20,868 bases of DNA from Polaribacter sp. (GTDB lineage Bacteria > Bacteroidota > Bacteroidia > Flavobacteriales > Flavobacteriaceae). The notes under the pieces were generated by a model that saw only the letters and a program-made list of their open reading frames with translations, did not search any database and was not told the DNA's origin. Shown here one piece after another: positions 13,802-20,868 of this stretch (the first letter of the stretch is position 1; each line of letters opens with the position of its first letter). The stretch covers positions 1-20,868 of the forward strand of contig JANQTK010000112.1 in the NCBI GenBank assembly GCA_030731695.1. The letters are read 5' to 3'. The translations under genes and the position numbers were made by a program.

Positions 13802-15109
13802 ATGAAAAGTGTAGCATTACACAGTAAACGAACCCTAATTCTTCTGAAGAGTTTTACAATTATCCTGTTTTTTGCATTTAGTCTTTCTTCTTATTCTCAA
13901 GAAGTAGATGAAGCACGTCAACAAGAAGGTAAAAAATTGTTCAAATCTTTGTGTGCATCTTGCCACAAATTAGACAAAAAGTTGGTGGGGCCTGCTCTTG
14001 GAGGTGTTGAAGCAAGAAGAGAGCGTGAGTGGTTAATTAAATGGATTAGAAACAATGCTGAATTAAGAGCTTCAGGTGATAGAGATGCTATCGCAATTTT
14101 TGAAGAATACAATGGTTCTGCAATGTCTGCTTTTCCTCAATTAACAGATCAAAATATTGATGATATTTTGTATTACACAACTGTTGGAGATCCTAAACCA
14201 AAAGTTGATCCTGCAGCTGCAGAAGTTGTTGCTACTGGAGGAGGAGGTTCAACTGCGCCAAGTTGGTTAATTTACATATTAGCTGCTGCCATTGTTGTTG
14301 CTTTCTTGATGATTGCAAGCTTGCTAAAACAAGTTAGTGAATTGAAAGGAAATAAATCTCCAGAAATTAAATCAGATTTAAAAAGAGATTTGCAAGAGCT
14401 TTGGGAAGGTGTTAAACAAAACACATTCTTAAAAGTTGTTACAACGATATTCCTTTTATTGATGGGGGCTTATGTAGGTTTTGGAACGCTTTTCAAAGTA
14501 GGTGTTGATCAAGGATATTCTCCTCTACAACCTATTGCATTTTCACATAAAATTCACTCTGGAGACAATAAAATTGATTGTCAGTATTGTCATTCATCTG
14601 CTAAACATAGTAAGCATTCAGGAATTCCATCAGTAAATGTATGTATGAACTGTCATAAAAACATCGCTGAAGTTGCTGAAGGAACTGTTGTAGAATGGGA
14701 TGGAGTAACTTATGGAAAAGCTGAGCTTGACAAAGAAATTGCAAAAATTTACACTGCTGCTGGTTGGGATCCTGAAGCATTAGAATATACAGGAGATACA
14801 AAACCAATCAAATGGATTCGTATTCACAACTTGCCTGATTTTGCCTATTTCAATCACTCACAACACGTAACTGTTGGAGGCTTAGTATGTCAAACGTGTC
14901 ATGGTCCTGTTGAGGAAATGGATGAAATGTATCAATTTTCTCCTTTAACAATGGGTTGGTGTATCAATTGCCACAGAGAAACAAAAGTTGATTTGAAAGG
15001 CACAGAATATTATGACAAAATACACAAAGAGTTAGCTAAAAAATACAATGTAGGGCAAGTAACAGTTGCGCAATTGGGTGGTTTAGAGTGTGGTAAATGT
15101 CATTATTAA
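13802..15109 (+). CDS. actA: Alternative complex III subunit A: multihaem cytochrome c with fused N-terminal monohaem domain
   Basis: ActA carries electrons from the iron-sulfur subunit of alternative complex III towards cytochrome c or the oxidase. The 435 residues show a signal-like segment (about 11-32), then a monohaem cytochrome c domain with CASCH at 51-55 and a possible Met ligand near M108. Membrane segments lie at about 154-175 and 209-230, with a charged cytoplasmic loop between. A periplasmic multihaem domain follows with five CXXCH sites: CQYCH 260-264, CMNCH 281-285, CQTCH 363-367, CINCH 387-391 and CGKCH 430-434. The last ends one residue before the C-terminus. Six sites in all exceed the pentahaem ActA described for Rhodothermus. 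It is the first gene of the act operon, 77 bases before actB. Confidence 0.93.
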   Translation: MKSVALHSKRTLILLKSFTIILFFAFSLSSYSQEVDEARQQEGKKLFKSLCASCHKLDKKLVGPALGGVEARREREWLIKWIRNNAELRASGDRDAIAIFEEYNGSAMSAFPQLTDQNIDDILYYTTVGDPKPKVDPAAAEVVATGGGGSTAPSWLIYILAAAIVVAFLMIASLLKQVSELKGNKSPEIKSDLKRDLQELWEGVKQNTFLKVVTTIFLLLMGAYVGFGTLFKVGVDQGYSPLQPIAFSHKIHSGDNKIDCQYCHSSAKHSKHSGIPSVNVCMNCHKNIAEVAEGTVVEWDGVTYGKAELDKEIAKIYTAAGWDPEALEYTGDTKPIKWIRIHNLPDFAYFNHSQHVTVGGLVCQTCHGPVEEMDEMYQFSPLTMGWCINCHRETKVDLKGTEYYDKIHKELAKKYNVGQVTVAQLGGLECGKCHY

Positions 15110-15135
15110 TTAATTAAGAAAATTATAGTTTGGTT

Positions 15136-15152
15136 TTAGTTTATAAAACTAA
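15136..15152 (+). other. Small inverted repeat in the actA-actB gap
   Basis: TTAGTTT (15136-15142) pairs with AAACTAA (15146-15152) around ATA. The right arm overlaps the first unit of the heptanucleotide repeat, so the stem may simply reflect that repeat. It is not followed by a T run and should not stop transcription. Confidence 0.35.
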
Positions 15153-15181
15153 CAACTAACAACTAAAAACTAATAACCTAA
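15147..15181 (+). repeat. Degenerate tandem heptanucleotide repeat AACTAAN
   Basis: Five consecutive 7-base units read AACTAAC, AACTAAC, AACTAAA, AACTAAT and AACCTAA. They end five bases before the actB ATG and so fill the place where a ribosome binding site would lie. The unit is not a multiple of three, but it is non-coding here. Confidence 0.8.
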
Positions 15182-15186
15182 TATAA

Positions 15187-18100
15187 ATGGCTTCAGACAA
15201 AAAATACTGGAAAAGTGTTGAAGAACTTACAAATAGTTCTTTTGTTGAGACGTTAAGTAAAAATGAATTCGTTCAGGAAATTCCTACGGATACATTTTTA
15301 GGAGATAAAGAAACATTGGCAAATTCATCTACTTCAAGAAGAGATTTCTTGAAATACGTTGGTTTTACTACTGCAGCAGCAACATTAGCTGCTTGTGAAG
15401 GTCCTGTGAAAAAATCAATTCCTTATGTTGTAAAACCAAATGATATTATAGCTGGTGTTGCAGATTGGTATGCAACTTCAATGGCTGATGGATATGATTT
15501 CGCCAATATTTTGGTAAAAACTCGCGAAGGTCGTCCAATCCAAATCATGCCAAATAAAGATGCAAAAGGAACAACAAGCGCTAGAGTTCAAGCAGCTGTT
15601 TTGTCTTTATATGATGAAAAACTTCGTTTAAAAAATCCTACAAAAGGAGGAGAAAAAATTTCTTGGAGTGATGCTGACAAAGAAATTGGTACGGCTTTAA
15701 ATAAATTAAAAGACGCAAATACGCCTGTTGTTTTATTAACTGGAACGTTGGCTAGTCCTTCAACAGAAAGAATTATTCAAGAATTTATAGTTGCTTATCC
15801 AAACGTAACTCATGTTATTTACGATGCAGTTTCTGAATCTGCAGCTGCTGATGCCATGTTGGCTATGTACGGAAAACGTGCATTGCCGAAATATCATTTA
15901 GACAAAGCATCAACTATTGTTTCTTTTGGTGCTGACTTTTTAGGTGATTTTCATGGTGGGTTTGAAAAGCAATATGTTGCTGGTAGAAAACCAGAAACAG
16001 GTGCAATGTCTTACCATGTTCAGTTTGAGAGCAATATGTCTTTGACAGGTGCAAATGCTGATAAAAGAATTGTAACAAAACCATCAGACCAAATTTTTGC
16101 ATTGATAAACTTGTTCAAAGAAATAACAGGTTCAAGTGTTGCTTCAAAAGCAACTCCTGTTGATGCACAAGTAAAACAAATGGCAGCTACTTTGAAAAAA
16201 GCAGGTTCTAAGGGAGTTGTAATGACAGGTATCAATGATAAAAATGCACAATTAGTTGCGTTGGCAATCAACAAAGCATTGAACAGTGAAATTGTTGATG
16301 TAAACAATACCTTAAATATCCGCCAAGGAAATGAAGCTGATGTAAATCAGTTGATAAAAGATATGAATGCAGGGAAAATAGGAGGTTTACTTTCTTATAA
16401 TGTAAATCCTTTGTATTCATTGCCTAATGCTACTGAATTTACAAACGGATTGAAAAAAGTTTCGTTAACTGTTGCTTTGTCAACTGAAAATAACGAAACC
16501 GTAAATGCTTCAAACTATGTATTGCCAACTTCACATTTCTTAGAATCTTGGGGTGATACTCAGTTTGACGAAATTACTTATGGTTTAATGCAACCAACAA
16601 TTCAACCCTTATTTAGCACACGTCAATTGCAAGACACGCTGTTGGGTTGGTCTGGAAATACTACCAAATATTATGACTATTTGAAAGCATTTGCTACAAA
16701 TACTATTTTGAATGGTAGTTCATGGAATACAGCTTTACACAATGGTTTCTTTACAAGAGAAATCACAAACACTACATATACTTCTGAAATTTCAGTTACT
16801 CAAGCAGCAATGCAGTTATCAAATTATGCTAAAAAGGCATCAGGTTTTGAGTTGCAGTTATATATAAAAACAGGTTTAGGTGATGGAAAACAAGCAAACA
16901 ATCCTTGGTTGCAAGAATTCCCTGATCCAATAACAAGAGTTTCTTGGGATAATTACCTAACCATGTCAATGGCTGATGCTAGAGAGTTAGGATTTACAAA
17001 CCCCGTAAAAGACAATGGTGCAATTGATGGGGATTATGCAAAAGTAACTGTCAATGGAAAAGAAGTAACTGTACCCGTAATGATTCAACCAGGACAAGCA
17101 AAAGGTTCAGTTGGATTGTCATTAGGATTTGGTCGTACTTTTGGTTTGAAAGAAGAAATGCAAGTGGGTGTGAATGCATATCCATTATATGTAAATGCGA
17201 ATAACATTCAGTTTGGAGTTACTATAGAAAAAGTATCAGGAACGCATCAATTTGCTTGTACACAAGTACAAAAAACTATTGCTGGACGTCATGACATTTT
17301 AAAAGTAGCATCTTTAAAAGAGTATAAAACAGTTGAGCCTAAAGATCATCACCATGGATGGAATAAACCATCGTACGTTTCTTATGATCACAAAGAAGTA
17401 GAAGCAAATACTATTGATTTGTGGGATGAGCATAACAGAGAATTAGGGCACCATTTTAATTTATCAATTGATTTAACATCTTGTACTGGTTGTGGAGCTT
17501 GTGTAGTTGCTTGTCATGCAGAAAACAACGTTCCAGTAGTTGGAAAAAGAGAAGTAAGAGTTGGTAGAGATATGCACTGGTTGCGTATTGATAGATATTA
17601 TTCATCAGAAGTTGAAAGTAGAGAAGAGGCAAAAGAACTTGGTTTAAGTAGAGCTAAAATGTACGAAGGTTTGGAAACTGAGGCTGAAAATCCCGAAGTT
17701 ACTTTTCAACCAATGATGTGTCAACATTGTAATCATGCTCCGTGTGAAACTGTTTGCCCTGTTGCAGCAACAACTCACGGTCGTCAAGGTCAAAACCAAA
17801 TGACTTACAACAGATGTGTTGGAACAAGATATTGTGCAAACAACTGTCCATACAGAGTGCGTCGTTTCAACTGGTTTAATTATGCAAATAATAACGAGTT
17901 TGACTTTAACTTGAACAATGAATATGGAAAAATGGTATTGAATCCAGATGTGGTTGTTCGTTCAAGAGGAGTTATGGAAAAATGTTCAATGTGTATTCAA
18001 ATGACACAAGCAACTATTTTAAAAGCTAAAAAAGAAGGACGTGCAGTAAATACAGATGAGTTTGAAACTGCTTGTTCATCAGCTTGTACAACTGGAGCAT

Positions 18101-18243
18101 TGGTTTTTGGTGACGTCAACAACAAAAAGGATAAAGTAGCAACTTTAGCAAAAGATAAAAGAGCTTACAATGTGTTAGATTACTTACAAACAAAACCGAA
18201 TGTAATCTACCAAGTAAAAATAAAAAACACAAACGAAGCGTAA
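15187..18243 (+). CDS. actB: Alternative complex III subunit B: molybdopterin oxidoreductase-like and iron-sulfur protein
   Basis: ActB fuses a molybdopterin-oxidoreductase-like domain (about 75-700, a family member without the cofactor in characterised complexes) to a ferredoxin-like domain with four cluster sites. A Tat-type motif SRRDFLKYVGF (R51-R52) precedes LAAC with C70, a lipobox-like site that could be lipidated. Cysteine sets in order are C766/C769/C772/C776, C845/C848/C853/C857, C877/C883/C887, and C933/C936 with C963/C967. In the third set Thr880 stands where a fourth Cys would be, consistent with the one [3Fe-4S] cluster reported for this complex beside three [4Fe-4S]. The 1018 residues are typical. 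It lies between actA and the NrfD-like actC (20-base gap). It relays electrons from quinol oxidation to the haems. Confidence 0.96.
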   Translation: MASDKKYWKSVEELTNSSFVETLSKNEFVQEIPTDTFLGDKETLANSSTSRRDFLKYVGFTTAAATLAACEGPVKKSIPYVVKPNDIIAGVADWYATSMADGYDFANILVKTREGRPIQIMPNKDAKGTTSARVQAAVLSLYDEKLRLKNPTKGGEKISWSDADKEIGTALNKLKDANTPVVLLTGTLASPSTERIIQEFIVAYPNVTHVIYDAVSESAAADAMLAMYGKRALPKYHLDKASTIVSFGADFLGDFHGGFEKQYVAGRKPETGAMSYHVQFESNMSLTGANADKRIVTKPSDQIFALINLFKEITGSSVASKATPVDAQVKQMAATLKKAGSKGVVMTGINDKNAQLVALAINKALNSEIVDVNNTLNIRQGNEADVNQLIKDMNAGKIGGLLSYNVNPLYSLPNATEFTNGLKKVSLTVALSTENNETVNASNYVLPTSHFLESWGDTQFDEITYGLMQPTIQPLFSTRQLQDTLLGWSGNTTKYYDYLKAFATNTILNGSSWNTALHNGFFTREITNTTYTSEISVTQAAMQLSNYAKKASGFELQLYIKTGLGDGKQANNPWLQEFPDPITRVSWDNYLTMSMADARELGFTNPVKDNGAIDGDYAKVTVNGKEVTVPVMIQPGQAKGSVGLSLGFGRTFGLKEEMQVGVNAYPLYVNANNIQFGVTIEKVSGTHQFACTQVQKTIAGRHDILKVASLKEYKTVEPKDHHHGWNKPSYVSYDHKEVEANTIDLWDEHNRELGHHFNLSIDLTSCTGCGACVVACHAENNVPVVGKREVRVGRDMHWLRIDRYYSSEVESREEAKELGLSRAKMYEGLETEAENPEVTFQPMMCQHCNHAPCETVCPVAATTHGRQGQNQMTYNRCVGTRYCANNCPYRVRRFNWFNYANNNEFDFNLNNEYGKMVLNPDVVVRSRGVMEKCSMCIQMTQATILKAKKEGRAVNTDEFETACSSACTTGALVFGDVNNKKDKVATLAKDKRAYNVLDYLQTKPNVIYQVKIKNTNEA

Positions 18244-18263
18244 TTAAATTTAAGATATAAAAT

Positions 18264-19727
18264 ATGTCTCATTACGAAGCATCCATAAGAGAACCTTTAG
18301 TTTTAGGTGATAAAACATATCACGATATTACCGAAGATATTGCAAAACCTATAGAAGGTAAAGCAAATAAGAATTGGTACATGGCATTTTACATTTCTTT
18401 AGCAGCAATGCTTTGGGGATTTGGATGTATCTTTTACACAGTTGGAACAGGTATTGGAGTTTGGGGTCTAAGCAAAAATATTGGTTGGGCTTGGGATATC
18501 ACAAACTTTGTATGGTGGGTAGGTATTGGTCACGCAGGAACATTAATTTCTGCAGTACTTTTATTATTCCGTCAAAAATGGAGAATGGCAATCAACCGTT
18601 CTGCAGAAGCCATGACAATTTTTGCTGTTTTTCAAGCAGGTTTGTTTCCAATCATTCACATGGGTCGTCCTTGGAATGCGTTTTGGGTATTGCCAATTCC
18701 AAACCAATTTGGATCATTATGGGTAAACTTTAACTCACCTTTATTATGGGACGTTTTCGCAATCTCTACCTATTTATCTGTATCATTAGTTTTCTGGTGG
18801 ACAGGTTTATTACCAGATTTTGCAATGATTCGTGATAGAGCAGTGAAACCTTTCCAAAAGAAAATATATTCATTATTGAGTTTTGGTTGGTCAGGAAGAG
18901 CAAAAGATTGGCAACGTTTTGAAGAAGTATCTTTGGTATTGGCAGGTTTGGCAACTCCACTAGTACTTTCAGTACATACCATTGTATCTATGGACTTTGC
19001 TACTTCTATCAACCCAGGTTGGCACTCCACCATTTTCCCTCCTTATTTCGTTGCTGGAGCTATTTTCTCAGGATTTGCGATGGTGCAAACCTTATTGGGA
19101 ATTATGCGTAAGGTTACCAATTTAGAGGATTATATTACCCGTATGCACATTGAGTATATGAATATTGTGATTATTTTGACAGGTGGAATTGTAGCTGTAG
19201 CCTATGCAACTGAATTTTTCATTGCTTGGTATACAGGTTCGCCTTATGAATATTATACCTATTTATCAGTTGGAGCTGCAACTGGACCTTATGCTTGGGC
19301 TTTTTGGTCTTTAATAATTTTTAACATTATTACGCCACAGTTACTTTGGATTAAGAAATTTAGAAGAAGTTTTATCATCACATTTATCATATCTATAGCT
19401 ATCAATATTGGTATGTGGTTTGAGCGTTTTGATATCATTGCAATCGTATTAAGTAAAGGTCATTTACCATCAACTTGGTGGCGTTTTGAACCTACATTTG
19501 TAGATGTTGGTATTTTTATTGGAACAATCGGATTTTTCTTTGTATTATTCTTACTATATGCAAGAACTTTTCCAGTAATTGCACAAGCAGAGGTAAAAAC
19601 TATCTTGAAATCTTCAGGAGAGTTTTATAAAAAGAGAAGTGAGCAAGGAATTCCTACAAAACCAGCTATCGTTGTTTTAGGAAGTGAAAAAAATAGTGAT
19701 AAATCAGATAATAAAGATAAAGAATAA
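18264..19727 (+). CDS. actC: Alternative complex III subunit C: NrfD/PsrC-like quinol-binding membrane protein
   Basis: This polytopic membrane protein of 487 residues has about ten hydrophobic segments, the first near 40-65 (FYISLAAMLWGFGCIFYTVG). It has the NrfD/PsrC family look: FVWWVGIGHAGTLISAVLLLFRQKWR, then a conserved IHMGRPW, and later FVAGAIFSGFAMVQTLL and MHIEYMNIVIILTGG. In alternative complex III this subunit, with its paralogue ActF, forms the membrane core and binds menaquinol. The charged tail after the last segment (about 445-487) should be cytoplasmic. Its TAA shares its last base with the actD ATG (TAATG), so translation of the two is probably coupled. Confidence 0.96.
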   Translation: MSHYEASIREPLVLGDKTYHDITEDIAKPIEGKANKNWYMAFYISLAAMLWGFGCIFYTVGTGIGVWGLSKNIGWAWDITNFVWWVGIGHAGTLISAVLLLFRQKWRMAINRSAEAMTIFAVFQAGLFPIIHMGRPWNAFWVLPIPNQFGSLWVNFNSPLLWDVFAISTYLSVSLVFWWTGLLPDFAMIRDRAVKPFQKKIYSLLSFGWSGRAKDWQRFEEVSLVLAGLATPLVLSVHTIVSMDFATSINPGWHSTIFPPYFVAGAIFSGFAMVQTLLGIMRKVTNLEDYITRMHIEYMNIVIILTGGIVAVAYATEFFIAWYTGSPYEYYTYLSVGAATGPYAWAFWSLIIFNIITPQLLWIKKFRRSFIITFIISIAINIGMWFERFDIIAIVLSKGHLPSTWWRFEPTFVDVGIFIGTIGFFFVLFLLYARTFPVIAQAEVKTILKSSGEFYKKRSEQGIPTKPAIVVLGSEKNSDKSDNKDKE

Positions 19728-20254
19728 TGGGTTCATCAAAAGTTATTCACGCATTTTATAATGATGACGAAGTTTTGCTAGACGCAGTTAAAACTGTAAA
19801 AGCAGCTCATCATCACATTGAAGAAGTATTTTGTCCTTTTCCAGTGCATGGTTTAGACAAAGCCATGGGATTAGCTCCAACAAGAATTGCAATTACTGCA
19901 TTCATGTATGGAATTACAGGGTTATCTGTAGCTATTTGGATGACAAATTATATGATGATTCAAGATTGGCCACAAGATATTGGAGGAAAACCAAGTTTTT
20001 CATGGTTTGAAAACATGCCAGCTTTTGTACCAATCATGTTCGAATTAACCGTATTTTTTGCGGCGCATTTAATGGTAATTACTTTTTATATGAGAAGTAA
20101 AATTTGGCCATTTAGAAAAGCAGAAAATCCAGATCCAAGAACAACTGATGATCATTTTTTGATGGAAATTCCAGTTCATAATAATGAAGAAGAATTGACA
20201 GCTTTGTTAGCAAAAACAGGAGCTGTTGAAATTAATGTAGTAGAAAAGCACTAA
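19727..20254 (+). CDS. actD: Alternative complex III subunit D (DUF3341)
   Basis: This 175-residue protein has a cytoplasmic N-terminal domain (about 1-60: KVIHAFYNDDEVLLDAVKTV, then HHIEEVFCPFPVHGLDKAMG). Two membrane segments follow (about 62-88 and 103-125), then a C-terminal tail containing MEIPVHNNEEELTALLAKTG. This is the pattern of the DUF3341 family found as ActD in act operons. It has no cofactor motif and serves as a structural and assembly subunit. The start overlaps the actC stop by one base and actE begins 10 bases after its stop. Confidence 0.95.
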   Translation: MGSSKVIHAFYNDDEVLLDAVKTVKAAHHHIEEVFCPFPVHGLDKAMGLAPTRIAITAFMYGITGLSVAIWMTNYMMIQDWPQDIGGKPSFSWFENMPAFVPIMFELTVFFAAHLMVITFYMRSKIWPFRKAENPDPRTTDDHFLMEIPVHNNEEELTALLAKTGAVEINVVEKH

Positions 20255-20264
20255 TTAATAGGTA

Positions 20265-20813
20265 ATGAAAAATTTAAAAATACTTATCGCTTTAGTTGTT
20301 TTTGTAAGTTTCATTTCTTGCAACAACAAAAGAACGCCTCAGCTTCAATATATGCCAGACATGTATGAGTCAATCCCCTATGATACGGATGCTGAAAAAG
20401 GATTGAATAACAAACCTGTGAATAGACCACCAGTTGCAGGTACTATTCCAAGAGGTGGTTTTCCAGCATACGATATTCCTGATACTCCAGAAGGTTATGA
20501 AAGAGCAAGAGTAGAAGTAACAAATCCTATTGAAGCATCAGAGAAAAATTTGGAAAAAGGAAAACAGTTGTACACGATTTATTGTACTTCTTGTCATGGT
20601 GAAAAAGGTGATGGAAATGGAGCTTTAGTTCAAAACGGAAAATTTGAAGGAATTCCAAATTATAAAGACAGAGATATCAATGCAGGAACTATTTACCATG
20701 TAATTATGCATGGAAAAAATTTAATGGGTTCTCATTCATCTCAATTAACATACACAGAACGTTGGCAAATTATCCATTATGTGGAACAGTTGCGTGCTGA
20801 TTTATTAAAATAA
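20265..20813 (+). CDS. actE: Alternative complex III subunit E: monohaem cytochrome c lipoprotein
   Basis: This is the monohaem cytochrome c of the complex. The 182 residues begin with a short lipoprotein signal (about 1-18, LIALVVFVSFIS) and a lipobox-type Cys at C19, so the protein is probably anchored to the outer face of the inner membrane by lipid. A Pro-rich linker (about 50-75, RPPVAGTIPRGGFPAYDIPD) leads to a cytochrome c domain with CTSCH at 107-111 followed by GEKGDGNGALVQ. A Met in the HVIMHGKNLMGSHSSQL region is the likely second iron ligand. It lies between actD and actF, as in other act clusters. Confidence 0.95.
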   Translation: MKNLKILIALVVFVSFISCNNKRTPQLQYMPDMYESIPYDTDAEKGLNNKPVNRPPVAGTIPRGGFPAYDIPDTPEGYERARVEVTNPIEASEKNLEKGKQLYTIYCTSCHGEKGDGNGALVQNGKFEGIPNYKDRDINAGTIYHVIMHGKNLMGSHSSQLTYTERWQIIHYVEQLRADLLK

Positions 20814-20839
20814 TTACAAAAAGATAGAATACGAAAGAT

Positions 20840-20868
20840 ATGTATCAATTCTCAGGTAAATTAAAAAT
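20840..20868 (+). CDS. actF: Alternative complex III subunit F, first nine codons (cut by window edge)
   Basis: ATG at 20840 opens MYQFSGKLK, 26 bases after actE, and runs off the window. Its place after actE and this N-terminus fit the start of ActF, the second NrfD-like membrane subunit. The identity rests mainly on operon order, since so little sequence is present. Confidence 0.7.

Noticed and set aside
15147..15181. CRISPR-like repeat array
   Set aside because: Units are 7 bases with no spacers, and there are no cas genes nearby; it is a simple tandem repeat.
1..20868. Mobile element, prophage, defence island or biosynthetic cluster
   Set aside because: All genes are housekeeping or common flavobacterial genes in coherent operons. 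I saw no transposase, integrase, tRNA-associated repeats, toxin-antitoxin pair or abrupt composition change.

Overview
The window is a compact, AT-rich stretch of core chromosome. It comes from a member of the Bacteroidota, most likely a marine Flavobacteriaceae close to Polaribacter or Tenacibaculum. This rests on the Bacteroidota-type promoter motif TAnnTTTG in several gaps, the weakness or absence of Shine-Dalgarno sites, a short NusA, and an alternative complex III (act) operon. The genus is inferred from protein style only. No mobile element, prophage, CRISPR array, tRNA or rRNA is visible, and no gap between genes exceeds 200 bases.

Layout. (1) 1-4999, plus strand: the end of a branched-chain amino acid operon, ilvD (5' cut by the window edge), ilvB, ilvN and ilvC, closed by a strong terminator. 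Together these turn pyruvate or 2-oxobutyrate into the 2-oxo acid precursors of valine and isoleucine. (2) 5170-6762: a single gene for a GapN-like non-phosphorylating glyceraldehyde-3-phosphate dehydrogenase with its own terminator. (3) 6861-8299: a two-membrane-segment, four-helix-bundle sensory-type protein, converging on a tandem universal stress protein; their stop codons share the same four bases. (4) 8390-13213: the rimP-nusA-infB translation/transcription operon. It has a well-formed promoter, a terminator-like hairpin in its leader overlapping a four-codon ORF, and a bidirectional terminator. (5) 13235-13603, minus strand: a small exported SPOR-domain protein. (6) 13729-20868, plus strand: the alternative complex III operon actA-B-C-D-E and the first bases of actF. 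This is a menaquinol-oxidising, cytochrome c-reducing respiratory complex.

No clearly new multi-gene system is present. The points most worth a second look are small. The rimP leader combines a terminator-like hairpin with a mini-ORF whose stop codon lies in the loop. The GapN-like enzyme has Gly where aldehyde dehydrogenases normally have their general-base Glu. ActA carries a sixth haem site on a fused N-terminal domain. There is also a degenerate tandem heptanucleotide repeat ahead of actB and a hairpin at the predicted 5' end of the actA mRNA.
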